Below are positions 8,091 to 16,161 of a stretch of DNA of 25,818 nt, piece by piece. The translations under genes and the position numbers were made by a program. Location of the stretch: contig JAADFV010000157.1 in assembly GCA_013152695.1 (NCBI GenBank), forward strand, positions 1 to 25,818, written 5' to 3'. The notes under the pieces are model-generated. The model was not told the origin of the DNA, searched no databases, and worked only from the letters and a program-made list of their open reading frames with translations. Every line of letters starts with the position of its first letter. The first letter of the stretch is position 1. Source of the DNA: Chloroflexota bacterium (GTDB taxonomy: Bacteria; Chloroflexota; Anaerolineae; J102).

Positions 8091-8999
8091 ATGGCTAACG
8101 CAAGAATCATTCGTCTCGGATTACAACTAGGACGTATCTTGCCTCCCAAACTCGGTTATTTTGTGGCCGATTGGGTGGCATGGGGCCTTATCAAACGCAA
8201 CACTTCGGCCGATATCGCCGCTTTACGTAAAAATTTGCGAGTTGTATTAGGGCCCGATGTTTCTGCGCAACAATTAGAGCATACAGTACGTTCAAGTTTC
8301 CGTAATGTAGCGCGAGCTTACTACGATCTGTATCATGCTCTGGCTCTGGGCAAGGAGTATGTGCGGGCCTCGGTAGAGTTCACGGAACAAACGCAAGAGA
8401 TCATCGCCGAGTATTTTGGAAAGGGGCGAGGGATTATGGCCGTGACCAGCCATTCTGGCAATTTCGACTTGGCCGGTCTGGCGTATGGTCTGTTGGGTAT
8501 TCCTACCCAGGTCATCACCTGGCCCAGCCCCCCTGAAGACTATCAAATGCAAAATGAAATTCGTTCCTGGGTGGGGTTTGATGTCACTCCCTTGGATGTG
8601 CATGCTTTGAAGCAGGCTGTACAAACTTTGCGCCAAGGCGGCATTGTCGCAACTGCCGTTGATCGTCCGCCCCCTCCCGGTTCAGGTGTTTATCTACCTT
8701 TTTTCGGTAGGCCTGCCCGTTTGCCCATTGGTCACATCCGTTTGGCAATGCAAACGAATGCCTATCTCGCCGTGGCGCAGTGCCACAAGCATCCTACTAA
8801 GCCTCATGTCTATCAGATTCACATCGAACCTTTGATCGAAGTAGAAGAAGAGGGAGACCGCGAGCAAACGATCTACACTTATGCTTCGCGTGTCCTCGCT
8901 TTGCTGGAGAAGCATATTCGTCAATATCCCGACCAGTGGTATATGTTCCATCCCGTTTGGGATGACTCTGCAGATGAAATCGCTGCCACTTCGTTTTGA
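8091..8999 (+). CDS. Lysophospholipid acyltransferase (HtrB/PatA-like)
   Basis: A 302-residue member of the LPLAT family that includes lipid A lauroyl transferase and the mycobacterial phosphatidylinositol mannoside acyltransferase. The catalytic H-x4-D motif is HSGNFD (His121, Asp126). Downstream features typical of the family are an arginine-containing VDRPPPPGSG loop and the C-terminal DQWYMFHPVW. Such enzymes transfer acyl chains to a glycolipid or lysolipid at the inner membrane face. The next gene encodes a CDP-alcohol phosphatidyltransferase, an arrangement reminiscent of the pgsA-patA pair in actinobacteria, so a phospho- or glycolipid acceptor is more likely than lipid A. The ATG at 8091 has no strong Shine-Dalgarno. 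Confidence 0.87.
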   Translation: MANARIIRLGLQLGRILPPKLGYFVADWVAWGLIKRNTSADIAALRKNLRVVLGPDVSAQQLEHTVRSSFRNVARAYYDLYHALALGKEYVRASVEFTEQTQEIIAEYFGKGRGIMAVTSHSGNFDLAGLAYGLLGIPTQVITWPSPPEDYQMQNEIRSWVGFDVTPLDVHALKQAVQTLRQGGIVATAVDRPPPPGSGVYLPFFGRPARLPIGHIRLAMQTNAYLAVAQCHKHPTKPHVYQIHIEPLIEVEEEGDREQTIYTYASRVLALLEKHIRQYPDQWYMFHPVWDDSADEIAATSF

Positions 9000-9018
9000 T
9001 TCACGGACAGAAAGTACA

Positions 9019-9699
9019 ATGACAGATACCACAAAACACCAACGTGTTAACGACATTCTCTTGGGCCCGTTGGAACGACCCGCTTTACGCTGGTTGGCAG
9101 CCCACATGCCCGACTGGGTCAATCCAGATGTGTTGACCGGCATCGGCGTGATCGGTGCCATTCTCATCTTTTTCAGTTATATCCTTACAGATGTCAATCC
9201 TCTTTTCTTGTGGGGTGTCAATCTAGGCTTGCTGATCAATTGGTTCGGCGACAGTTTGGATGGCACTCTGGCGCGGCACCGTCACATTGAACGACCGCGT
9301 TATGGTTTTTTCATCGATCACACCGTCGACGCCTTCAATACGGTTTTGATTGTTTTGGGACTGGCCTTTTCCCCTTATGTTCGTTTTGAATACGCCGCCC
9401 TCGCTTTGGTGGGTTATTTGCTGCTATCGATTCTGGTGTATGTGCGCACCTATATCCAGGGGGTCTTTCAAATTTCATACGGGAAGCTGGGCCCAACCGA
9501 AGTACGGGCGATTCTTTTCCTGTCGAACACCTACATGTTCTTTTGGGGCAATCCCACTTTTGATTCACCTTTCGGAGAAATGAGCGGTTACGATCTCGTT
9601 GCCTTTGTGATCGCGATCATTCTTTTTGTCATTTATGTCGTCACGAGTATCAAAGAGGCACAGGCCCTGGCCCGAGAAGATCGCCCTTCTCACGAGTAG
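9019..9699 (+). CDS. CDP-alcohol phosphatidyltransferase family protein
   Basis: An integral membrane enzyme of 226 residues that joins a CDP-activated lipid to an alcohol such as glycerol phosphate or inositol phosphate. The metal-binding signature is present: Asp78, Asp81-Gly82, Ala85-Arg86, Gly96, Asp100 and Asp104. The spacing between Arg86 and Gly96 is nine residues, one more than the textbook eight; I recall this RPRYGFF-type variant as a recurring subfamily, so it is probably functional. Several hydrophobic helices flank the motif. The frame is open back to 8881 inside the acyltransferase gene, but the ATG at 9019, 19 nt after the preceding stop, gives the normal N-terminus. Its alcohol substrate cannot be read from sequence. 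Confidence 0.88.
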   Translation: MTDTTKHQRVNDILLGPLERPALRWLAAHMPDWVNPDVLTGIGVIGAILIFFSYILTDVNPLFLWGVNLGLLINWFGDSLDGTLARHRHIERPRYGFFIDHTVDAFNTVLIVLGLAFSPYVRFEYAALALVGYLLLSILVYVRTYIQGVFQISYGKLGPTEVRAILFLSNTYMFFWGNPTFDSPFGEMSGYDLVAFVIAIILFVIYVVTSIKEAQALAREDRPSHE

Positions 9700-9747
9700 A
9701 GGAGTGTTCTTTGCGGTTGCAAGTGCAACGTTTTGCGGTCATATCCC

Positions 9748-10551
9748 ATGAAACAAGATCTCAAGCGAGAGCTCACCCCATCACAAAGTGCCCTGGTGCA
9801 GCAGCAATTTGGCAGCAATGCCGAGCAGTATGTACAGTCGCCAGTGCATGCCCAAGGGCAGAGCCTGAAACGCATGATCGAGTTGGCGGCGCCGCAGCCT
9901 CATTGGCTGGCCCTGGATGTGGCCACGGGGGGAGGGCATTCTGCTCTCGCTGTCGCCGCGCATGTGCACCAAGTTATCGCGCTCGATCTAACTGAGGCGA
10001 TGTTGCAAGCAGCACGAAATCATGCGCGGAATTTGGGAGAGGAGCAAATTATTTGGGTGCAGGGAGATGGAGGGAGCCTACCGTTTGCCCCGGCAACATT
10101 CGATCTGGTTACCTGTCGCGTTGCTCTCCATCACTTTCCCGATCAAGCGGCGGCCATTCATGACTGGGCACGCGTTCTCAAAGGCGGGGGCAGACTCGTG
10201 CTGGTCGATAATATCGGCCCGGATGATTCTGCTGCCGAGGCCTATGTCAATGCCTTCGAAAAGCTGCGGGATCCGTCGCATGTGTGGATGCATCGTTTGG
10301 AGCAACTGGTCGATTATGTGCAGAAGGCGGGTTTGATCGTAGAACATAAGGAGCGCTTGGTGAAGCCGATGCAGTTTTATCCCTGGATGGCACGAATGCA
10401 GGTACCGCCGCCAGTACAGGAAGAATTGTGCTCACGCTTGTGGGGTAGCAGCGGCGCCGCCCGTGCTTTTTTGCGTCCTCAAGAAAAGGAAACGGGTATA
10501 ACCTTTCAGCTGCACGAGGGCATTATCTCTGCACGGCATCCTGTCACTTAG
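9748..10551 (+). CDS. Class I SAM-dependent methyltransferase (UbiE-like fold)
   Basis: A 267-residue soluble methyltransferase. Motif I is LDVATGGGH (56-64), the acidic residue ending beta-strand 2 is Asp80, GDGGSLPF follows, and VTCRVALHHFPD is the motif around beta-strand 4. The fold resembles UbiE/YcgJ-like enzymes acting on small molecules or lipids; the substrate is not identifiable. It lies 48 nt after the phosphatidyltransferase on the same strand, so a lipid or head-group substrate is a reasonable but unproven guess. The ATG at 9748 was chosen over an upstream TTG at 9733 in the same frame; neither has a good ribosome-binding site. Confidence 0.85.
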   Translation: MKQDLKRELTPSQSALVQQQFGSNAEQYVQSPVHAQGQSLKRMIELAAPQPHWLALDVATGGGHSALAVAAHVHQVIALDLTEAMLQAARNHARNLGEEQIIWVQGDGGSLPFAPATFDLVTCRVALHHFPDQAAAIHDWARVLKGGGRLVLVDNIGPDDSAAEAYVNAFEKLRDPSHVWMHRLEQLVDYVQKAGLIVEHKERLVKPMQFYPWMARMQVPPPVQEELCSRLWGSSGAARAFLRPQEKETGITFQLHEGIISARHPVT

Positions 10552-10574
10552 ATTCAGTATCCTTTGACAAGGAG

Positions 10575-10583
10575 TGCTATAAT
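10575..10583 (+). promoter_or_regulatory. Extended -10 promoter before the pilin-like gene
   Basis: TGCTATAAT is a perfect extended -10. A TTGACA occurs at 10564-10569 but only 8 nt upstream, too close to act as its -35. The leader to the GTG start at 10747 would be about 155 nt. Confidence 0.5.
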
Positions 10584-10632
10584 AAGAACAATTGATTTCG
10601 ATGTTGTGTAGTCTCCCCTCAAGTGTTGATAC

Positions 10633-10658
10633 TTCTTCGCTATGAATGTTGCGAAGAA
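10633..10658 (+). other. Hairpin in the pilin gene leader
   Basis: TTCTTCGC at 10633-10640 pairs perfectly with GCGAAGAA at 10651-10658 (8 bp, 10-nt loop). A second stem, CAACATT at 10704-10710 with AATGTTG at 10728-10734, ends just before the GAGGT ribosome-binding site at 10736-10740. Together they could shape leader stability or translation; this is inference. Confidence 0.4.
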
Positions 10659-10746
10659 AAAGGTAAAGAGATTCGTATCTGATCCTGGCCAATGATTGAT
10701 AATCAACATTCAGAAGGGAAGTTGCCTAATGTTGTGAGGTGCAGAA

Positions 10747-11286
10747 GTGTTGCCATATCAGACAAACCAAGGCGCATCTGTAAGTGAATATGCTTTGATT
10801 TTAGCCTTGATTACTATGTTGGCGTTGGGAGGCCTGTGGGCGTTAGGGCAGAGGACTGTCGGTATCGTTGGTTTAGTAGAGCAATCGTTTCCTACAGTAC
10901 AGAACGATGGGGATAGCATTACCATAGTGCTTCAGACTTCCCAAGATTTTATCGATCGTATGGAGGCCTATCATCAAAAGCATGGCCGTTGGCCTCGGAG
11001 TTGGTCGCCTTATAATTTCAGTGATATTGGCTTGGACCCCCAAGAGTGGGCAGAGCCGAGGGATGGCGTTATTTTTAATCCTGCCGGCAACCGTTTTGGT
11101 TTAGCCAATGCTCTTGGCGACGAATATCAGCTTTACGTAACTAATATTTACGGGGAAGATATGCACATCTACGATGGTTACAATATTTGGTACAATTTTG
11201 AGGATGGTCAGTGGTATTATCACGATATTGCGGACAATATACCCGTTGACATCAATTCATTACGCGTGATCGAAGAGGCAAAGTAG
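10747..11286 (+). CDS. Pilin-like protein with a Flp-type N-terminus
   Basis: A 179-residue exported protein. After a nine-residue leader ending in Gly comes ASVSEYALILALI: Glu at mature position +5 and Tyr at +6, exactly as in Flp/type IVb pilins, followed by one hydrophobic helix to about residue 33. A prepilin peptidase would cut after Gly9. Flp pilins are usually only 50-80 residues, whereas this one carries a hydrophilic C-terminal domain of about 145 residues rich in Tyr, Trp and Asp. That domain contains AYHQKHGRWP, which resembles the stretch after the helix in GspG-like pseudopilins. The GTG start at 10747 has GAGGT 6 nt upstream. No tad, pil or gsp genes are nearby, so it is an orphan here. 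Its role in adhesion, pilus capping or secretion is unknown. Confidence 0.72.
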   Translation: MLPYQTNQGASVSEYALILALITMLALGGLWALGQRTVGIVGLVEQSFPTVQNDGDSITIVLQTSQDFIDRMEAYHQKHGRWPRSWSPYNFSDIGLDPQEWAEPRDGVIFNPAGNRFGLANALGDEYQLYVTNIYGEDMHIYDGYNIWYNFEDGQWYYHDIADNIPVDINSLRVIEEAK

Positions 11287-11362
11287 TACCATTCTAGTAT
11301 TCAGTCAATCATAGTTTGATAAAAATTGTCTCGTGGCCATGACTTACACTGCTGAGCAATAC

Positions 11363-11519
11363 GGCCTTCCACCCCTAGCGATAGGGCCTAGCTGAGTGAG
11401 CCCTTCACTGTGTTCAAGGGCAGGCTCAGACTCTAGGGCGCTTTGCGCCAGAGGTTGGCTTACGCCGACCGTCGTGGACTGGCGAAAGGACGACGTAGAT
11501 CGTCCTCTGGCCGAAGGCC
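11363..11519. repeat. Intergenic block of nested inverted repeats
   Basis: The 11287-11576 gap has no credible gene but a dense palindromic core. Stems seen are: GGCCTTC 11363-11369 with GAAGGCC 11513-11519 (closing stem); CCCTA 11373-11377 with TAGGG 11382-11386; TGAGCC near 11397 with GGCTCA near 11424; GGCGC-TTT-GCGCC around 11438-11449; GCCAGAGG 11447-11454 with CCTCTGGC 11504-11511; GGTTGGC 11453-11459 with GCCGACC 11464-11470 (one wobble, TTAC loop); and AGGACGA 11487-11493 with TCGTCCT 11500-11506. Some are alternatives. The GAGCCCTTCACTG...GGCAGGCTC part resembles a dispersed palindromic repeat I recall from Chloroflexota and other environmental genomes. It is either such a repeat or a structured RNA. 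Confidence 0.6.
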
Positions 11520-11576
11520 TAAAGAGACCGGCTTGCATTTGGCAAAAACCTATTCAAAAAATGTTCGGTAGAGAAG

Positions 11577-11610
11577 AAAAAAACGCCAGCTCATGATGGC
11601 TGGCGTTTTT
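11577..11610. terminator. Bidirectional intrinsic terminator, clpC / pilin side
   Basis: AAAAACGCCAGC at 11579-11590 pairs perfectly with GCTGGCGTTTTT at 11599-11610 around an 8-nt loop. The GC stem is flanked by A tracts and T tracts, so it can terminate clpC from the right and any + strand transcript from the pilin side. It lies 22 nt past the clpC stop. Confidence 0.88.
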
Positions 11611-11632
11611 GTTGAAAGACGGTAAGGGGAGA

Positions 11633-14119
11633 CTAACTGAGCATGGTTTCGAGGTTATCTTCAACTTCAGAATTGGAGATAGTGTGCTCGATGACGGTAA
11701 AGCTAAGCTCTTTCTCGCCTTCTTCATGACGGACTTCGATGCTGCTCCCAGGCTGGAAACGTCCCGAAAGGAGTCCTTCGCTCAAGGGGTCGTCAATGTG
11801 CTCTTGCACGGACCGGCGCAAAGGGCGAGCTCCGAATTTTGGATCGTATCCAACTTCGGCCAGGAAGGCCTTGGCCGAATCGGTGACATTGAGGACGATA
11901 TCGTGTTCGGCCAATTGCGTGTGCACCCGCTCTAGTTCGAGGTCGACGATCTGCTTGATCGATTCCAAATCCAGAGAGTGGAAGACCATGATACCATCCA
12001 GCCGGTTGATAAATTCAGGGCGGAAGGTGCGTTGCAGGGCTTCCATCACGCGTTTTTTCATGTCATCGTAGTCAGCTTCTTTGCGCTTGGTTTCGTCATC
12101 GGTAATAGCGAATCCCAGGCGCCCACCATGGCGAATGAGCGAGGCTCCCACATTGGAGGTCATGATGATGAGGGCATTACGGAAGTCGACCCGCCGTCCT
12201 TTGGCATCGGTGAGGCTACCATCTTCCATAATTTGCAGGAGAATATTGAAGGCTTCAGGATGGGCCTTTTCGATTTCATCCAGGAGGATGACGCAGTAAG
12301 GGCGCCGGCGAACGGCTTCGGTGAGTTGGCCACCTTCATCATAACCCACATAGCCGGGAGGTGCACCCACAAGGCGGCTGACATTGTGGCGCTCCATAAA
12401 TTCTGACATATCGATTTTGATTAGCGCCTCTTGGGAACCGAAGAGGAATTCAGCCAGATTTTTTGCCAGGTAGGTCTTACCCACGCCGGTCGGACCGAGG
12501 AAGATGAAGGTGCCAATGGGACGTTTGGGGTCTTTGAGGCCGGCACGGGCGCGGCGTACAGCCTTGGAAATGGCCTTGACCGGTTCGGTTTGGCCGATAA
12601 CGCGTTTCTGGAGATAACCTTCCATCTTGAGCAGGCGTTCTTTCTCTTCACCGGCGATACGCACTACGGGAATGCCTGTCCACATCGCGACGACTTCGGC
12701 AATGTCTTCTGGGCAGACGGTGGGGCGTTCGGCTGTTTCCCAACTGGCGCGCATACGATCGAGTTGGTTTTGCAGCTCTACTTCGCGATAACGGAGGTCG
12801 ATAGCCTGATCATACTGCTGTTTGGCCAGAGCTTCTTCCTTTTTCCGCTGCAACGTCTTGAGGTCGCGGAAGGTTTCACGCAGGCTTGCCGCCAAGGGTG
12901 TTTTGTACATCCGTACACGACTGGCTGCCTCGTCGATGAGGTCAATGGCTTTGTCGGGCATGAAGCGGTCGGGGACGTAACGGGCTGCGTAGTAAGCGGC
13001 CGCTTCTAACGACTCATCACTGATCGTAAGATGATGGTGTTCTTCGTATTTGTAGCAAATACCATGGAGGATTTGGATGGTCTCCTCGATGGAGGGTTCT
13101 TCCACGAAGACCGGCTGGAAGCGACGTTCGAGGGCGGCATCACTTTCGATGTATTTGCGGTATTCATCGAGCGTAGTGGCGCCAATCACCTGGATTTCGC
13201 CACGACTGAGAGCGGGTTTAAGGATGTTGGCCGCATCGACACTGCTCCCTGCCGCTCCTGCTCCGACGAGCATGTGTACTTCATCAATGAAGAGAATGGC
13301 TTCGGCATGGGTGATTTCTTCGATGATTTTCTTCAACCGCTCTTCGAACTGACCCCGATACATGGTGCCGGCAACGAGAGAGCCTACATCAAGCATCAGC
13401 AGTCTTTTATTGAGGAGAGGTTCCGGCACATCACCGAGGACAATCCGCTGTGCCAGACCTTCGACAATGGCGGTTTTGCCCACGCCCGGCTCGCCGATGA
13501 GGGCGGGATTGTTTTTCGTCCGGCGCGACATGATCTGAATTACCCGTTCGATCTCGGTTTCGCGACCGATAACGGGGTCCAGCTTGTTTTCGGCGGCACG
13601 GGCCGTCAGGTCCAAACCCAGTTGATCGACGAGTGGCGTGTCGCTTTCGGACTTTTTGGATTCAGGGAGTTGCTGGGTCTGGAGAATCGAGCGTGCTGTC
13701 TGCGTGCGTAACCGATCGAGGCTGACGCCCAGGCCCCGAAGGACATTGACGGCGATGCCTTCGCCTTCACGTACAAGTCCAAGGAGTAAGTGTTCGGTGC
13801 CGATGTAATGATGACCCATAAGCCTGGCTTCATCAACGGCCAGTTCGATCACGCGCTTGGTGCGAGGAGCCAGGGTGGGTTTACCGAAGGGCGGACGTTC
13901 CCCTCTCCCTACCTGGCGTTCAATCGCCCGAATGACTTGACTGGGTTCAACGCCCAGTTCGTAGAGGACTTTAGAGGCGACACCGTTTTCTTCTCTCATC
14001 AGGCCGAGAAGTAAGTGTTCGGTGCCTATGTAATTGTGATTGAGCCGCTGTGCTTCTTCTTGTGCAGCTTGTAAAACGCGCCGGGCCTTTTTCGTGAACC
14101 GGTCAAATTTATCTGCCAT
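11633..14119 (-). CDS. clpC: ClpC-type AAA+ unfoldase (ClpP partner)
   Basis: An 828-residue Hsp100 ATPase that unfolds substrates and feeds them to ClpP. Domain order: double Clp-N repeat (2-140, with the repeated [13 protein letters not shown]), AAA-1 with Walker A GEPGVGKT (209-216) and Walker B ILFIDE, a UVR-type coiled linker (about 416-455) that marks ClpC rather than ClpB, then AAA-2 with GPTGVGKT (542-549) and Walker B VILLDE, and the C-terminal small domain. All catalytic motifs are intact. The frame is open to 14242, but the ATG at 14119 gives the standard MADKFDRFT start with AGGA 9 nt upstream. No ctsR, mcsA/mcsB or radA lies beside it, unlike the Bacillus operon, and no CIRCE element is visible upstream. 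It appears monocistronic. Confidence 0.96.
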   Translation of the reverse strand: MADKFDRFTKKARRVLQAAQEEAQRLNHNYIGTEHLLLGLMREENGVASKVLYELGVEPSQVIRAIERQVGRGERPPFGKPTLAPRTKRVIELAVDEARLMGHHYIGTEHLLLGLVREGEGIAVNVLRGLGVSLDRLRTQTARSILQTQQLPESKKSESDTPLVDQLGLDLTARAAENKLDPVIGRETEIERVIQIMSRRTKNNPALIGEPGVGKTAIVEGLAQRIVLGDVPEPLLNKRLLMLDVGSLVAGTMYRGQFEERLKKIIEEITHAEAILFIDEVHMLVGAGAAGSSVDAANILKPALSRGEIQVIGATTLDEYRKYIESDAALERRFQPVFVEEPSIEETIQILHGICYKYEEHHHLTISDESLEAAAYYAARYVPDRFMPDKAIDLIDEAASRVRMYKTPLAASLRETFRDLKTLQRKKEEALAKQQYDQAIDLRYREVELQNQLDRMRASWETAERPTVCPEDIAEVVAMWTGIPVVRIAGEEKERLLKMEGYLQKRVIGQTEPVKAISKAVRRARAGLKDPKRPIGTFIFLGPTGVGKTYLAKNLAEFLFGSQEALIKIDMSEFMERHNVSRLVGAPPGYVGYDEGGQLTEAVRRRPYCVILLDEIEKAHPEAFNILLQIMEDGSLTDAKGRRVDFRNALIIMTSNVGASLIRHGGRLGFAITDDETKRKEADYDDMKKRVMEALQRTFRPEFINRLDGIMVFHSLDLESIKQIVDLELERVHTQLAEHDIVLNVTDSAKAFLAEVGYDPKFGARPLRRSVQEHIDDPLSEGLLSGRFQPGSSIEVRHEEGEKELSFTVIEHTISNSEVEDNLETMLS

Positions 14120-14173
14120 TATGATTATCCTTTTACGGTTGCGAGAGGTTACGGTGGTAAGCTCCCTATCGCT

Positions 14174-14182
14174 ATTATACCA
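14174..14182 (-). promoter_or_regulatory. Extended -10 promoter of clpC
   Basis: On the minus strand TGGTATAAT (14174-14182) is a perfect extended -10 lying 55 nt upstream of the clpC ATG. The -35 region is weak. The predicted leader is about 48 nt. Confidence 0.6.
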
Positions 14183-14365
14183 AATACGGGGTGATGACCA
14201 GTAACGCTTACTCTGTTCAGGGGAATCGGTGACGTGTTGCAAGTGTTTGCGCTTATATTATTAGACGCTGCTAGTCATCAATAAGTTGCTTCGATGACAT
14301 TTCTTTAAGAATCAACTCGTATGACTTCCCCATTGAAGCCCGGTGAATGATGTGTACCATGATAT

Positions 14366-14394
14366 ATTGTGCGGTGGTTTTGAGGATTTGTCAA
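14366..14394 (-). promoter_or_regulatory. Possible distal clpC promoter
   Basis: TTGACA (14389-14394, minus strand) is followed after exactly 17 nt by CACAAT (14366-14371). The -35 is perfect and the -10 is poor. If active it would add a leader of about 240 nt to clpC. The rest of the 14183-14462 gap shows no gene and no other strong signal. Confidence 0.35.
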
Positions 14395-14462
14395 GCGCTG
14401 CAGTTTGCTCAAAGGTCCCGACGGCCAAGCATTCAGGTAAATGATTTACTGCGAAAATAAAA

Positions 14463-14490
14463 ACAGGCTGACCGGGAGAGGTCAGCCTGT
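14463..14490 (-). terminator. Intrinsic terminator of the S1 gene
   Basis: ACAGGCTGACC at 14463-14473 pairs perfectly with GGTCAGCCTGT at 14480-14490 (11 bp, 6-nt loop). On the minus strand the stem is followed by TTTTTATTTT, a good U tract. It lies 24 nt past the rpsA stop. Confidence 0.9.
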
Positions 14491-14513
14491 GGGGATAACG
14501 GGGGTTGGATGTG

Positions 14514-16007
14514 TTAGGCAGCGGTTTCTGGTTCTTTGATTTCCTGAACCGGTTCGGGGCTTTCCGTTTCGGAAACAGCCTCTTCCGTAGTTTCCTCCGA
14601 AGTTATCGTTGCTACGACTTCAGGTTCGGATTCAGAAACTGTTTCTGTTTCCGCTTCAGCCTGCATTTCCACTTCTTCGGGCACTTCCGGCGCTGCTTCT
14701 TCCTCGACAGCCTCTTCGGCTTCGGCCTCCGCATTCACCTCTGCTTGTGTGAGTGCTTCTGCCATGGCCGTAGGTTCTTCACTTTCCTCTTCAGGTTCCC
14801 ACTGGATAACGGCGTACTCTTCTTCGGCAACACGACGCAGGCTCAGGCCAATACGACGGCGATCGGGTTCGATTTTAATGATACGCACAGTGACCGTTTG
14901 GCCTTGTTGTACCACCTCTTTCGGGTGAGCAATACGCTTGTCGGAGAGTTCGCTGATGTGGATGAGGCCCTCGATTTCGTTTTCGATACGGGCAAAGGCG
15001 CCAAAGGTAGTGAGCCGGGTGATCGTTGCCTCAACCAATTGGCCAATGGCATAGTTCTCATGGATAACTGTCCATGGTTCCGGTTGCAACTGGCGCAGAC
15101 TGAGACCGATACGACTGCGATCACGATCAACGCTGATGATCTTAACTTCGACTTCTTCACCGATCTTAACGACTTCTTCCGGATGCTGTACGCGGGACCA
15201 GGAGAGTTCGGAAAGATGGATGAGGCCGTCAGCACCGCCAAGATCGACGAACGCTCCGAAGGGAGCAAGGCTACTGACAACACCCTTTCGGATATCGCCA
15301 ACCTGTAATTCGCTCAGCAGTTTTTCTTTTTGGTGGCGTCGCCATTCTCGCATCGCCTGTCGTTCAGACAGGATCAAACGGTTACGGCTACGATCGAGTT
15401 CGATGACTTTGAGCTGGAGGGTGTTTCCTACCAGATCGGCAAAGCGGTCATCGCTATCTTCGTTTTTACGTCCTTCATCGCTAACCAGTTGTGAAGCTGG
15501 CACAAAGCCACGGGCTTTGCCGATGTAGACAATGACCCCACCTTTGTTGTAGCCGGAGACAGTGCCTTCGAAGATTTCTTGGGATTCGAGCAGTTCAGAT
15601 GCATGTTGCCAATCATACTCGGCAAGGGCGCGCGAGTAGGAGAGGACAGCATGACCGTCACGACTCATGGGTTTAACAACCTGTGTGAAAATAGTCTCAC
15701 CGGCGGTGAGATTTTCACGTTTCTCGGGGTCGACACGCTCTAAGTCGCGCATGGGCACAATGCCCTCGGACTTCGAGCCGATGTCAACCATGATGCCGTT
15801 ACTGTCGACACTGACGATGGTGCCCTCGATGATTTCACCAACTTCTAACTCGTGAAAGTTGAAGTTGTCATCGTTGAGCAACGCTTCCATCGGATGAACG
15901 TATCCGTCGGTGTCTGTGGTCGGTTCAGTTGTAGCGTCGGGTTGAGTGGTTGCTTCTTCTGCGACCTCCTGAGTTGGAAATTCTTGGGTCGGTTCGAGGT
16001 TATTCAT
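14514..16007 (-). CDS. rpsA: Ribosomal protein S1-like protein, four S1 domains
   Basis: A 497-residue RNA-binding protein, the form common outside Proteobacteria (E. coli S1 has six domains). S1 folds lie near residues 56-127, 142-216, 235-306 and 320-391; domains 3 and 4 carry the strong FGAF and GLIHxSELS motifs typical of RNA binding, while domains 1 and 2 are more divergent, as in ribosome-docking domains. It would bind mRNA at the 30S platform. About 50 residues before domain 1 and the last 100 residues are low-complexity and rich in Glu, Ala, Thr and Val; the acidic tail is unusual. The frame is open to 16043, but the ATG at 16007 follows AGGAGAAGG by 9 nt. A close-to-consensus promoter precedes it and a strong terminator follows, so it is monocistronic. 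Confidence 0.92.
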   Translation of the reverse strand: MNNLEPTQEFPTQEVAEEATTQPDATTEPTTDTDGYVHPMEALLNDDNFNFHELEVGEIIEGTIVSVDSNGIMVDIGSKSEGIVPMRDLERVDPEKRENLTAGETIFTQVVKPMSRDGHAVLSYSRALAEYDWQHASELLESQEIFEGTVSGYNKGGVIVYIGKARGFVPASQLVSDEGRKNEDSDDRFADLVGNTLQLKVIELDRSRNRLILSERQAMREWRRHQKEKLLSELQVGDIRKGVVSSLAPFGAFVDLGGADGLIHLSELSWSRVQHPEEVVKIGEEVEVKIISVDRDRSRIGLSLRQLQPEPWTVIHENYAIGQLVEATITRLTTFGAFARIENEIEGLIHISELSDKRIAHPKEVVQQGQTVTVRIIKIEPDRRRIGLSLRRVAEEEYAVIQWEPEEESEEPTAMAEALTQAEVNAEAEAEEAVEEEAAPEVPEEVEMQAEAETETVSESEPEVVATITSEETTEEAVSETESPEPVQEIKEPETAA

Positions 16008-16046
16008 GGATAAGAGCCTTCTCCTCCAGATGATAAATGGCACATT

Positions 16047-16075
16047 AGTATACCGCGCTTGTTTAGTATTGGCAA
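16047..16075 (-). promoter_or_regulatory. Sigma-70-like promoter of the S1 gene
   Basis: On the minus strand TTGCCA (16070-16075) is followed after 17 nt by TATACT (16047-16052). The two hexamers are each 5/6 matches at optimal spacing, about 40 nt upstream of the ATG. Confidence 0.75.
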
Positions 16076-16161
16076 AAACGCTGTGGCTCTTTTGTAGAGG
16101 CCGTATTGCGTGTCAATCTATCACCATTATGTACGGCAAGACAACGGCCGAAGGTGATCGT

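Noticed and set aside
10564..10583. TTGACA and TATAAT read as one promoter before the pilin gene
   Set aside because: The spacer is only 8 nt, far below the 15-19 nt needed; only the extended -10 is kept.
11396..11596. 66-codon + strand frame in the inverted-repeat block
   Set aside because: It is a translation of the palindromic repeat and of the terminator stem; no ribosome-binding site and no protein-like composition.
13031..13711. 226-codon frame antisense to clpC
   Set aside because: It lies wholly opposite the conserved ClpC coding region and arises from codon bias; no promoter or ribosome-binding site points to it.
14120..14300. CIRCE or CtsR heat-shock operator upstream of clpC
   Set aside because: No TTAGCACTC-N9-GAGTGCTAA repeat and no tandem CtsR heptad was found on reading both strands.
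14505..15308. 267-codon frame antisense to the S1 gene
   Set aside because: Its Phe/Arg-rich product is the mirror image of the Glu/Ala codons in the S1 tail, a known kind of shadow frame.
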